Assembly (NCBI GenBank): GCA_900551585.1
Contig: URWU01000002.1
Span: forward strand, 1-35,112
Source: an uncultured Alphaproteobacteria bacterium
Lineage (GTDB): Bacteria; Pseudomonadota; Alphaproteobacteria; RF32; CAG-239
Reading direction: 5' to 3'
DNA length: 35,112 nucleotides
Positions 5,413 to 13,036 of the stretch are shown here, piece by piece. Position numbers and translations under genes: made by a program. Each line of letters starts with the position of its first letter. The stretch's first letter is position 1. A model generated the notes under the pieces. That model did no database searches. It saw only the letters and a list, made by a program, of their open reading frames with translations, and was not told the DNA's origin.

Positions 5413-6465
5413 TTATTTTGATTTTTTCTTGCCTTGGGCGGCGCTTTCTTTTTGTTCTTTGCGCTTTTTCCACTTCATCTTGGCATAAAGGCGCATATCG
5501 GCAACCTGGTCGGTTTCATCAACAATCTCTTTGCCGAGAATGGTTTCGATAATATCTTCCAGAGTGATGATGCCGGCCCAGTTTTCAAACTGGTCAATCA
5601 CAAGAGCCATGTGGTTGCGGTCGTCAATCATATTAGACAAGACCAGCTCCAGAGGCGCCTCGGTGGAATAACTGCGCATAGGACGCGCATATTCCTCAAC
5701 CAGCTCGCCGTCTTGGGCTTTGTATGAGCTCGATTTGTGAATATAACCCAAAAAGTTTTGTTCATGCTCGTCCACAATCGGAAAACGGGAGAAAGGCGAG
5801 GTGGTGACAAACTCGTCAAACTCCTTGATTGTCATTTTCGGGCGTACCGAGTGCACGACAATGCGCGGCGTCATAATGTCTTTGACTTTCACTTCCTGCA
5901 AATTGACGATATTGGCAATGACGCGGTATTTGTTCTCGTCAATGATTTTTTCATCGCGTCCCATTTTGGCAAGCGCTTTAATCTCGTCTTTAATATCGGA
6001 ATCATTTTCGCCGTTGCTCTCAAACCAGCGGGTAATCAGTTTTGACATCCACAAAAAAGGCTTGAGGAGAAACATCATAATCTCAAGTGTAATAACCATT
6101 GAGGGAATCAGCTTTTTCCAATATTTGGCGCCGATGCTTTTGGGCAGAATTTCAGATAAAACCAAAATAGCAATTGTCATCAAGCCGGAAGCCAGGCCGA
6201 TATAAGCATTGCCGTACATTTCGGCAACCTGTGCGCCGACGCCGGTTGCGCCGACCGTGTGGGCAATTGTGTTCAAAGAGAGAATGGCCGCCAGCGGATT
6301 GTCAATATTCTGCTTCATATAAGAAACTTTTTTATAAAGCCGGGGGCTTTTGTCTTCCAGCTGGGCAATGTAGCTGGGGGTAATCGAAAGAAGCGCCGCT
6401 TCCATAACCGAGCATAAAAACGAAATGCCGATGGCCATCAGCGCAAAGAAAATTAAAACTGTCAT
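5413..6465 (-). CDS. CNNM-domain/CBS-pair membrane protein (hemolysin-like)
   Basis: 350 residues. Residues about 1-145 form the CNNM (DUF21) membrane domain with three to four helices and the conserved stretches EAALLSI, NTIAHTVGA and LSEILPKSIGAKY. Residues about 190-310 are two CBS domains (VKDIMTPR..., FSRFPIVDE..., MALVIDQFENWAGIITLEDIIETILG). The C-terminal CorC/HlyC domain of longer homologues is replaced by a short Lys-rich tail. The family includes bacterial Mg2+/Co2+ exporters or regulators (CorB/CorC/YfjD types); CBS pairs sense adenine nucleotides. The ion cannot be assigned. No Shine-Dalgarno site was seen; TATAAT lies 9 bases upstream of the ATG on the minus strand, so the mRNA leader may be extremely short. 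Confidence 0.88.
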   Translation of the reverse strand: MTVLIFFALMAIGISFLCSVMEAALLSITPSYIAQLEDKSPRLYKKVSYMKQNIDNPLAAILSLNTIAHTVGATGVGAQVAEMYGNAYIGLASGLMTIAILVLSEILPKSIGAKYWKKLIPSMVITLEIMMFLLKPFLWMSKLITRWFESNGENDSDIKDEIKALAKMGRDEKIIDENKYRVIANIVNLQEVKVKDIMTPRIVVHSVRPKMTIKEFDEFVTTSPFSRFPIVDEHEQNFLGYIHKSSSYKAQDGELVEEYARPMRSYSTEAPLELVLSNMIDDRNHMALVIDQFENWAGIITLEDIIETILGKEIVDETDQVADMRLYAKMKWKKRKEQKESAAQGKKKSK

Positions 6466-6583
6466 TTTGTTTTATTATAACCTTACATTGTTGCTTAACA
6501 TTCTTTAAGATAACAAAAATTTCTGGAAAAATAAAGCCTGTTGTGTTATTTATAAGATTATATAAATTTTGAAAGCAAAAGCC

Positions 6584-7237
6584 ATGGCTAAAAAAATTGC
6601 CTTTGTCAGTGATTTTGACGGAACAATCAGCCCGGAAGACTTTTTCTGGTATGTTTCCGAACGCTATCTCGATGAACAGGCTCTCGCGCCGTGGCAGCGC
6701 TATCTGGAGGGCAGGGAGACGCATTTAAACGCGCTCAATCAGATATTTGCCCAAATCCACGTTCCTGTTGCGGCTTTTGATGATTTTATCAAAACCATTC
6801 CTTATGATAAAGATTTTCCCAAAACGGCTGTTCTCTGCCGCGAGAAAAATATTCCCTTTTACATTTGCAGCGCTGGTTGTGATTATTATATTAATCGTAT
6901 TATCGGTCCGGTGATGAAAGCTGAAAACATCTCGCTGGTAACCAATCACGGCGTTTACAGCGAAGAAAACGGCCTGAAGATGATTCCGCCGCCGCCGGCC
7001 AGCCCGTATTATGATGCCAAGGTCGGCATTTCCAAAGCTGCCGTTGTGCAGAAACTGAAAAACGAGGGCTATTTTGTCGTCTTTGCCGGAGACGGTCCGC
7101 CCGATGTTGCCCCGGCGGCTCTTGCCGATGTGGTTTTTGCCAAAAAGATTTTGCGCGAGCGTTGCCCGGAGCATGGCATAGACTATTGCAAATTGACGGA
7201 TTTTAACGATATTTACCGCTATTTATCGGAGGTTTAA
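6584..7237 (+). CDS. HAD-IB phosphatase, MtnX-like
   Basis: 217 residues from the ATG at 6584; a TTG at 6569 is also in frame but less likely. Motif I is SDFDGTIS (residues about 9-16), motif II ICSAG (about 92-96), and motif III/IV GDGPPDVAPAALADVVFAK (about 168-186). The end, LRERC.E.GI.Y-...-DFNDIYRYL, matches the HAD-IB/MtnX-like phosphatases (SerB relatives). The substrate is unknown. Its stop is one base before the ATG of the glycerol-1-phosphate dehydrogenase, with a GGAGG inside its last codons, so the two genes are translationally coupled. The partner may act on the same metabolite, such as a glycerol phosphate or a related sugar phosphate. A role in methionine salvage is possible by family only; no other mtn gene is near. 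Confidence 0.75.
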   Translation: MAKKIAFVSDFDGTISPEDFFWYVSERYLDEQALAPWQRYLEGRETHLNALNQIFAQIHVPVAAFDDFIKTIPYDKDFPKTAVLCREKNIPFYICSAGCDYYINRIIGPVMKAENISLVTNHGVYSEENGLKMIPPPPASPYYDAKVGISKAAVVQKLKNEGYFVVFAGDGPPDVAPAALADVVFAKKILRERCPEHGIDYCKLTDFNDIYRYLSEV

Positions 7238-7238
7238 C

Positions 7239-8315
7239 ATGCAGTACCAAAACTACTATACCAATCGCCAGATAAATATTCCTTACCTGCTGAAAATCGG
7301 TTACGGCAAAATCGGCCGTATCGGTAAATATCTGGTCGACAAAGGCCTGTCAAACGTGGCGCTGTTTTGGAGCGAAGGCATTGAGGATTTAATCGGCGGC
7401 AAGCTTTATAAAGGCTTTGAACAGCATGACATTGAAATCGTCTGCCAAAAAGACGTGCAGTATATTAATATTGAAGAGATTGATAAAATTGCTTTTAACC
7501 TGCCGCGCAACACGGACGCAATTGTCGGTATCGGCGGCGGTAAAGCGCTTGATTTTGCCAAATATTGTGCCCATCTGCTGAAAAAACCTTTTATCTCGGT
7601 ACCGACCTCGACGTCTAATGACGGCTTTTGCAGCCCGAACACATCGCTGCTGGTTGACGGCAAACGCAAAAGCGTTAAATCGAGCATTCCTTTCGGTGTG
7701 GTTGTTGATTTGGACGTCATCGGCAAAAGCCCGCGGATTTGCCTTTTTTCGGGTATTGGCGACATGATTTCCAAAGTCACGGCTTTGTGGGACTGGAAAG
7801 TGGCTTTCCGCAAAGGTTATGAACGTTACAATGACTTTGCCGCCATGATGGCTTATAACTCGATTGATATTCTGCTTATCCGCCAGCATACCGATATGCA
7901 GTCTTCTGATTTTCAGCGCAGCCTCACAACCTCGCTGCTGATGAGCGGCATTGCAATGGAAATTGCCGGCACCTCGCGCCCGGCCAGCGGCTCTGAGCAT
8001 TTGATTTCGCATGCTTTGGACGAGCAGTCCAAACGCCCGCATATGCATGGTCTGCAGGTCGGAACAGCCACATATCTCTGCGCGCTGCTGCAAAACAATC
8101 CGAGTACGGATAAGGTCAGGGAATTTTTGCAGGTCACCGGCTTTTTTGATTATGTTGCCGAAGATCCCTTCAAAAAAGATGACTTTGTGCAGGCTTTGCG
8201 CATGGCGCCGCTGGTCAAAAAAGACTATTATACCGTTCTTTCGGAAAAAGACAGTTTCAACCGCGCCCTGCATTATATTGAGACAGACCAGATTTTAAAA
8301 CGCCTGATAAAATAG
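7239..8315 (+). CDS. Glycerol-1-phosphate dehydrogenase, AraM/EgsA-like
   Basis: 358 residues, the normal length for this iron-alcohol-dehydrogenase-like family. Features: the NAD(P)-binding loop GIGGGKALDFAKYC (about 97-110), PTSTSNDGFCSP (about 122-133), GIGDMISK (about 171-178), and metal-ligand regions SGSEHLISHALD (about 249-260) and HMHGLQVG (about 267-274). These match sn-glycerol-1-phosphate dehydrogenases, which reduce dihydroxyacetone phosphate to G1P. The cytoplasmic enzyme is best known from archaeal lipid synthesis and Bacillus AraM. The start has GGAGG six bases upstream. G1P fate here is unclear: no geranylgeranylglyceryl- or heptaprenylglyceryl-phosphate synthase is in the window. 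A related 3-dehydroquinate-synthase-like activity cannot be excluded, but the motifs favour G1PDH. Confidence 0.8.
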   Translation: MQYQNYYTNRQINIPYLLKIGYGKIGRIGKYLVDKGLSNVALFWSEGIEDLIGGKLYKGFEQHDIEIVCQKDVQYINIEEIDKIAFNLPRNTDAIVGIGGGKALDFAKYCAHLLKKPFISVPTSTSNDGFCSPNTSLLVDGKRKSVKSSIPFGVVVDLDVIGKSPRICLFSGIGDMISKVTALWDWKVAFRKGYERYNDFAAMMAYNSIDILLIRQHTDMQSSDFQRSLTTSLLMSGIAMEIAGTSRPASGSEHLISHALDEQSKRPHMHGLQVGTATYLCALLQNNPSTDKVREFLQVTGFFDYVAEDPFKKDDFVQALRMAPLVKKDYYTVLSEKDSFNRALHYIETDQILKRLIK

Positions 8316-8407
8316 AACAAAAATTTATTGTCGCGGGGCTGGATTTATATCGTTTCGTGATTAAATATCCTTGAGATTTGAAATTTGGATTTTGAGGATA
8401 TTTTACA

Positions 8408-9736
8408 ATGAATGCAATGCCGGATAATTGTGATTACTACCAGTTGAACGACAAATACCGTCTGTCAAAAATCTATGGTAAAGACTGTTCCGTCATGCTG
8501 CGTAACCCGGACGATGAGGTACAGGCGATTGTTGATGTCTGTAATAATAAAATTGCCAAAGTCTGCGGTTATGAAGGCGAAAAAGTAACGGACGACAGCC
8601 GTTCCGAACTGGTAAAATTTATCAAAACAAACGATTTGTCAATGACGATGGCGGCGGCCAAAGACTTGGGCGTCAGTATCTATCGTCCCGACAAAGGCAA
8701 AGAGGTTTATCTCAACGCCAAGGAACTGACCCGTAAACTTAAGGGGAACATCTCCGGAGCCAGCCTGACGGTTTTCAACTATAAAAAGCGCCAGCTGAAA
8801 ATCAGAGCATCGACCAAAGGCGCCATTCTCAACTTGTCAAAAGCGGCAGTCAAAAAACTTGTTATTGAAGAAAACTGTAATCTGGTTGTTGATTTGCGCG
8901 ACAACCCGTATATTGAAACGCTGATTATCAAAGACGGCTTTGCCGGCAATGTCAATTTATCGCGCAACGGCGTCAAAAAAGTTGAAATCGCCAACAACTG
9001 CCGCTGCGAGCTGAACATCAACGACAGCATGAAATGCTTTGATTTGAGAATAGCCGATGTTTTCAGCGGTGTGCTGAATATCAACAATTCCTGCTTTCAT
9101 GATTTGGAAATCGGCTATTACAGCTATGCCGACATCAAACTGGCTTCCAATTGGGGCAAACGCAATATCAAAATCGGCAATTCATTCCGCGGTTCTTTGG
9201 AAATTGACAGCGTTCATGTTCCGAGCGTCAAAATCGGCGATGACTGCAAAGGGCGGGTGATTATCAGCAGCAAAGACGAAATCCACGGTTCGCCAAGGGT
9301 CGAAGTTGCTGATGAATTCAACGGCGATTTGGATTTAAGCAATTCCAAAACCGTTGCTCATCTCAATTGCGGCAGCCATGCCCGCGGCAAAATCAATCTG
9401 CTTGGCTGTCCGTCTTTGAAAGTGGCAAGGTTAGGGGAACATTTCCGCGGTCAGGCTGATTTTAGTGAATCCGGCATTGAATATCTGCGGACCGGCAAAG
9501 ATTGCCAGGGAGATATCATCCTGCTCGGCTGTGACAATCTGGCGCTGATAAAAATGCCCAATGAAAGGCAGAAAAATGTCACGATTGACCGCTCGCCGAT
9601 AAAAGTGAAAAATAACGGCAAAGATGTTTACTATTCTTTTTACCCGCGCCGGTTGCCTAAAGAATATTTTACGCCTTTTTATCATGACTGGTATAAAAAT
9701 ATTAAACGCTTTTTCAAAGCAAAATTAAGCAGTTAG
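8408..9736 (+). CDS. Solenoid-repeat protein, 442 residues
   Basis: I do not recognise the family. Residues about 1-110 form a charged N-terminal region. Residues about 150-395 contain about eleven repeats of 20-22 residues with the pattern (hydrophobic)xxIxxxFxGxLxLxxxx, seen for example in IETLIIKDGFAGNVNLSRNG, LRIADVFSGVLNINNS, IKIGNSFRGSLEIDS and VARLGEHFRGQADFSESG. The regular alternation predicts a stacked beta-solenoid or leucine-rich-repeat-like fold. The end is basic and aromatic (FYPRRLPKEYFTPFYHDWY). There is no signal peptide or membrane segment, so it is cytoplasmic or exported by a non-Sec route. GAGG about ten bases upstream supports the ATG. Proteins of this shape usually bind proteins or other macromolecules; an effector role is speculation. 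It is a monocistronic gene. Confidence 0.65.
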   Translation: MNAMPDNCDYYQLNDKYRLSKIYGKDCSVMLRNPDDEVQAIVDVCNNKIAKVCGYEGEKVTDDSRSELVKFIKTNDLSMTMAAAKDLGVSIYRPDKGKEVYLNAKELTRKLKGNISGASLTVFNYKKRQLKIRASTKGAILNLSKAAVKKLVIEENCNLVVDLRDNPYIETLIIKDGFAGNVNLSRNGVKKVEIANNCRCELNINDSMKCFDLRIADVFSGVLNINNSCFHDLEIGYYSYADIKLASNWGKRNIKIGNSFRGSLEIDSVHVPSVKIGDDCKGRVIISSKDEIHGSPRVEVADEFNGDLDLSNSKTVAHLNCGSHARGKINLLGCPSLKVARLGEHFRGQADFSESGIEYLRTGKDCQGDIILLGCDNLALIKMPNERQKNVTIDRSPIKVKNNGKDVYYSFYPRRLPKEYFTPFYHDWYKNIKRFFKAKLSS

Positions 9737-9762
9737 GAGAGGTTTTGTCCAGATAATAATCC

Positions 9763-9791
9763 TTGTGATTGTGAATTTTTTGTGATATATT
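9763..9791 (+). promoter_or_regulatory. Sigma70 promoter of the 162-residue gene
   Basis: TTGTGA (9763-9768), a 17-base spacer and TATATT (9786-9791), 37 bases upstream of the ATG at 9829. The spacer repeats TTGTGA, so the -35 hexamer is doubled. Confidence 0.6.
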
Positions 9792-9828
9792 TTAAATATA
9801 CCACTCCAGTTACGATAGGGGGCTTATT

Positions 9829-10317
9829 ATGATGGATAAGAATATCAAAACTGTTGGTTTGTTTTTTGTTGAAACTGTCGCCGACAAAGAACTGACCAAG
9901 GATAAACTGTTTGAGCAGCTCTACAAAACCATCGGTCACCGGTGCGAATTGACTGCTTTAGGATTACCATCTGCTTCTGCTGTAGCTTATTTAGAAAGTA
10001 ACAAAGCTAAATATCAAATTAAAGCCTACCAGCCCAGAATAGCTGATACCTTTAATAGGTTGAACAAAGCCGAAAAAATTTGTGATAAAAAAGAGCTGCT
10101 TGACCGGCTCAATATGTTAACACCCAAACCGCGCGATTATGCGGTGATTGCTCTTGACTGCTACCTGAAAATGGATAGAGGCAACACTGTACAAGGATTT
10201 TACAACGAATATCAAAAATATGCCGCTAAACAACAGCGTAACGGAATAATGGCAAACAATAACTATGGTCTCGCCCTCCACAAATATCAGTTGGACGGCG
10301 CTTCCGCAATCTCCTGA
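9829..10317 (+). CDS. Hypothetical protein, 162 residues
   Basis: No family was recognised. The sequence is mixed alpha/beta at the start (KNIKTVGLFFVETV) and then mainly helical and Lys/Glu/Asn-rich. There is no signal peptide and no membrane segment. Two ATGs (9829, 9832) follow TAGGGGGC, a usable ribosome-binding site at about six bases. It has its own promoter (9763) and a perfect terminator (10338-10371), so it is a real single-gene unit. Nothing in the neighbourhood suggests a pathway; upstream is the solenoid gene and downstream, on the other strand, the RNA helicase. Confidence 0.6.
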   Translation: MMDKNIKTVGLFFVETVADKELTKDKLFEQLYKTIGHRCELTALGLPSASAVAYLESNKAKYQIKAYQPRIADTFNRLNKAEKICDKKELLDRLNMLTPKPRDYAVIALDCYLKMDRGNTVQGFYNEYQKYAAKQQRNGIMANNNYGLALHKYQLDGASAIS

Positions 10318-10337
10318 TAGTACTTTTATACACACTC

Positions 10338-10371
10338 AAAAAAGGCTTCTGTCATTTCAGAAGCCTTTTTT
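10338..10371 (+). terminator. Rho-independent terminator
   Basis: AAAAAGGCTTCTG (10339-10351) pairs perfectly with CAGAAGCCTTTTT (10358-10370), loop TCATTT. Confidence 0.92.
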
Positions 10372-10455
10372 ATGAGCCTGTCTTTATGCTGTTGCCGCCC
10401 TGAGGGAACTCAGCAGATTTATCATTACGAGAAACACAGCGCCATGATACGGCAA

Positions 10456-10482
10456 TAAAAAAGCCCCTCGCTTGAGGAGCTT
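10456..10482 (-). terminator. Terminator of the RNA helicase gene
   Basis: On the minus strand AGCTCCTC pairs with GAGGGGCT (one G-U), loop AAGC, followed by T6. It lies 11 bases after the stop. Confidence 0.85.
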
Positions 10483-10492
10483 TGATAAATGA

Positions 10493-11887
10493 TTAAGCGG
10501 CACGCTGCATGGGACGGCCGGCATTTGAGCGGCCTTTGGGCTTGCTGCCCTGAGAACGTGATTTTGCGGGCTGAGCGGTGTCGAAACTGCGGGCGTTTTT
10601 ATTAAACTTGTTGCGGTTGGCTGCTTTTTTATCCGGAGCATAAGGCTTGAAAGGATTAAATTTCTTTTTGCCTGTTTCTGCTTCGGCAGCGGCTTTTTCG
10701 GCCAGTCTGCGGGCCTGAAACTTTTTCAGGGGTTTTTGTTTGGCGTTCAGCGGCTCGGCAGAAATCGGGTACTCGCCTTCAGCCAGCATTTCTTTATCGC
10801 GGTTAGACGGATTAATCAGTTTATAAATCGCTTTCCATTTGGAAGCATCCTGCGGTGTCAGCAGATTCACGGCCGAACCCTCGGCGCCGGCGCGTGCTGT
10901 TCTGCCGATACGGTGGATATAATCTTCCGGACACTGCGGCAAATCATAGTTAATCACATGCTGAATATGCGGAATATCCAAACCGCGGGCGGCAATATCC
11001 GTTGCCACTAAAATACGATATTTCTGATCGCGGAAATTGCTGATGACTCTTTCGCGGCGGCTCTGGCGCAAATCGCCGTGGATAGCGTCAGCGCTCTGGT
11101 TTTCTTTCACCAGCTTTTGCGCCATTCTTTCAGCGGCATATTTGGTTTTTACAAAAATCAGAATAGAACCTTCGCGGGTTTTGAGCTGGTTCATCAATTC
11201 GCCGTATTTCAGGGCTTCATTTGTTTTGATAAGCTCCTGATGAATTTTTTCAATCGGGGTATGGGTTGAGCCGACGGCAATACGAACCGGGTTATTCAAA
11301 AAGCGCTTGGACATAGCCATAATATTATTCGGCATTGTGGCAGAAAACATCAAAGTTTGGCGTTCGCTCGGCAAATATTTGGCAATCTCGTCCAGCTGAA
11401 TGCCGAAACCCATATCAAGCATACGGTCTGTTTCGTCCAAAACCAGAAAACGTGTATTTTGCAGACGTAGGGAGCCGCGTTTCAGATGGTCATTGACGCG
11501 CCCGGGGGTGCCGACAATAATCCGCGGGCGGTTACGCAGCTGGTTTAATTGTTTGGGCATTGAATCGCCGCCGATAAGCAACGCTGTTTTGATTTTTGAG
11601 TTGTGGCTGATAAGCAGGCTGATATTATCCAAAACCTGTTGTGCCAGTTCGCGGGTCGGTGTCAAAACCAAACCGATTCCCTCATTCGTCTGCGACAAGA
11701 GTGCCAGCATGGGAATACCGAAAGCGCCGGTTTTGCCGGTTCCTGTCTGGGCGGAACCCAAAACGTCGTGACCCTGCATAATCACCGGAATAGCTTGTTC
11801 CTGAATGGGAGTAGGGGTTTCGAACTTGATGTGTTTAAGGGAATGTAAAATATTTTCAGGCAGACCTAAATCTTCAAAATTTGCCAT
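10493..11887 (-). CDS. rhlE: DEAD-box ATP-dependent RNA helicase, RhlE-like (DETD variant)
   Basis: 464 residues from the ATG at 11887 (MANFEDLGLPENIL); upstream codons in frame lack a binding site and were excluded. Motifs in order: Q motif (FETPTPIQEQAIP), I (AQTGTGKT), Ia (PTRELAQ), GG, TPGR, II (DETD, in VLDETDRMLDMGFG), III (SAT), IV (ILIFVKTK), V (ARGLDIP) and VI (HRIGRTAR). The tail (about 375-464) is basic and rich in Lys/Arg/Ala/Asn, as in RhlE-type helicases. It unwinds short RNA duplexes in ribosome assembly or RNA turnover, often in the cold. Motif II is DETD instead of DEAD, a variant I have seen in other alphaproteobacterial relatives. The gene is monocistronic, with an 11-base gap to its terminator. 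The symbol is by family resemblance; RhlB or another DEAD-box paralogue is possible. Confidence 0.88.
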   Translation of the reverse strand: MANFEDLGLPENILHSLKHIKFETPTPIQEQAIPVIMQGHDVLGSAQTGTGKTGAFGIPMLALLSQTNEGIGLVLTPTRELAQQVLDNISLLISHNSKIKTALLIGGDSMPKQLNQLRNRPRIIVGTPGRVNDHLKRGSLRLQNTRFLVLDETDRMLDMGFGIQLDEIAKYLPSERQTLMFSATMPNNIMAMSKRFLNNPVRIAVGSTHTPIEKIHQELIKTNEALKYGELMNQLKTREGSILIFVKTKYAAERMAQKLVKENQSADAIHGDLRQSRRERVISNFRDQKYRILVATDIAARGLDIPHIQHVINYDLPQCPEDYIHRIGRTARAGAEGSAVNLLTPQDASKWKAIYKLINPSNRDKEMLAEGEYPISAEPLNAKQKPLKKFQARRLAEKAAAEAETGKKKFNPFKPYAPDKKAANRNKFNKNARSFDTAQPAKSRSQGSKPKGRSNAGRPMQRAA

Positions 11888-12118
11888 TTTGTTTCTTTCA
11901 AAAAAAATCGTTATGTATGCGCGGTTTACCATTAAACCGGCCAAGAGCAATCTCAGCTTCTTAACCAAAATATTAAGAAGTAACTCTAACAAAACGCTGA
12001 AAGATATTGAAATCTATAAATTGCGGACAATACTGCCGCCAACAAATATGAAGAGCTACAAGAATCTCTGTTGCGGAATATACACGATATTTTTTATCTT
12101 GCAAGCATTATTTTTGTG

Positions 12119-12147
12119 TTGACTTTTGTCTAACTTTTACATACCCT
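12119..12147 (+). promoter_or_regulatory. Promoter of the TTGACTTTTGTCTAA family, copy 1
   Basis: TTGACT (12119-12124), a 17-base spacer and TACCCT (12142-12147). The block TTGACTTTTGTCTAA is identical to those at 12947 and 14131. The gene starts at 12182. The 11888-12118 stretch upstream holds no gene I can support; the helicase promoter (minus) must lie there but is not clear. Confidence 0.7.
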
Positions 12148-12181
12148 GTCATGCGTATTACGTATTAAATTAGAATAGCTT

Positions 12182-12889
12182 ATGGAAATTAGAAAGCAGA
12201 CTCAACCTTTGGGTCAAAAAACAAAAGCGTGTTTAACTCCTGACAATGCCCTGATTTTAGGGACAAAACATTTACAAAAGCGCGGTGAAATCAGAAGAAA
12301 ATTACTTTCAAAGTTTGAACCGGTTATCAAGGCTTATCAATATAAAAAGATGTACATCTGGTTGATAAGTTCTTGTCCGTCGCAGCAAAACAGTGATTCT
12401 CGTTTGAGCTTGTATGTTGATGTCAAAAACTCGACCGCACATGATGAAATCATCGATTTTTCACAGCTGAAAGGCCTTGAAAATGTCAAAACCATTAGAG
12501 CCAGTTCAAAAACTCTGTGGTTCGACGGCACAAAATTCAGCCTGTTTAAAGATGAATCAATCATGAATTTGGCTGGTTGCGCAGCTTTATGGCAGCGAGA
12601 AAAGGAAAAACACATCACACGTTTGAAAAGTCACAATTTTACCGTTTATCCTACCCCTGTGGCCATGTTTGAAAGAGAATCGCCGATTTATGTGATTGCT
12701 TTTCATCATCAGCCTTTTACGGAAAACGTTGAGGTTTTGATGGTTCATCCGAATGTCGGTAAGATAACGACCCATATTTATTCCAAATATCGTTGGCGTA
12801 AAATGGTGAGAAAAATCGGAGCCTTCATTGTCAAAGAAAATGCAAAGATAACCATAACCGCGGAAGGCTTTAAGTTTGAAGCGGTATAA
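12182..12889 (+). CDS. Hypothetical protein, 235 residues
   Basis: No family was recognised. The first 50 residues are basic. The middle (about 55-170) alternates strands and helices (MYIWLISSCPSQ, LSLYVDVKNSTAHDE, VKTIRASSKTLWFDGTKFSLF), and residues about 170-235 end in a strand-rich, basic segment (YSKYRWRKMVRKIGAF). There is no signal peptide or membrane segment. It shares the promoter block and the single-gene terminator layout with the next two genes, so it is probably co-regulated with them, but its protein sequence is not visibly related. The ATG at 12182 has no Shine-Dalgarno site; the leader is about 30 bases. Confidence 0.6.
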   Translation: MEIRKQTQPLGQKTKACLTPDNALILGTKHLQKRGEIRRKLLSKFEPVIKAYQYKKMYIWLISSCPSQQNSDSRLSLYVDVKNSTAHDEIIDFSQLKGLENVKTIRASSKTLWFDGTKFSLFKDESIMNLAGCAALWQREKEKHITRLKSHNFTVYPTPVAMFERESPIYVIAFHHQPFTENVEVLMVHPNVGKITTHIYSKYRWRKMVRKIGAFIVKENAKITITAEGFKFEAV

Positions 12890-12909
12890 GGCCGGTCTTG
12901 AGCGCAAAG

Positions 12910-12945
12910 AAAAAAGCAGACAACTGTATAGTTGCCTGCTTTTTT
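12910..12945 (+). terminator. Rho-independent terminator
   Basis: AAAAAGCAG-a-CAAC pairs with GTTG-c-CTGCTTTTTT. Its T-run touches the next -35 box (12947). Confidence 0.9.
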
Positions 12946-12946
12946 G

Positions 12947-12975
12947 TTGACTTTTGTCTAATTATGCGCTAATTT
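12947..12975 (+). promoter_or_regulatory. Promoter of the TTGACTTTTGTCTAA family, copy 2
   Basis: TTGACT (12947-12952), a 17-base spacer and TAATTT (12970-12975). The leader to the ATG at 13037 is about 55 bases and A/T-rich. Confidence 0.75.
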
Positions 12976-13036
12976 ATCTGAACTTTCCATATTAAAGAGA
13001 TAATTACTATAATATAAACCATTAAACTTAAAGAAA

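Noticed and set aside
5413..6465. Frames of 60-130 codons on the opposite strand of the CNNM, mfd, recG and G1PDH genes
   Set aside because: They lie antisense to strong family matches, lack ribosome sites and show no family features; typical shadows in these reading frames.
6569..6583. TTG start of the HAD phosphatase gene
   Set aside because: The ATG at 6584 places the family start (MAKKIAFVSDFDGT) normally and leaves less unusual extra sequence.
10493..11887. DETD in place of DEAD as an unusual helicase
   Set aside because: The DETD variant is familiar to me in other alphaproteobacterial RhlE-like proteins; all other motifs are intact, so it is not treated as a novelty.
11805..12122. Open frame of 105 codons on plus
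   Set aside because: It overlaps the start of the RNA helicase on the other strand, has no ribosome site and ends in the promoter region of the next gene; composition is that of a shadow frame.
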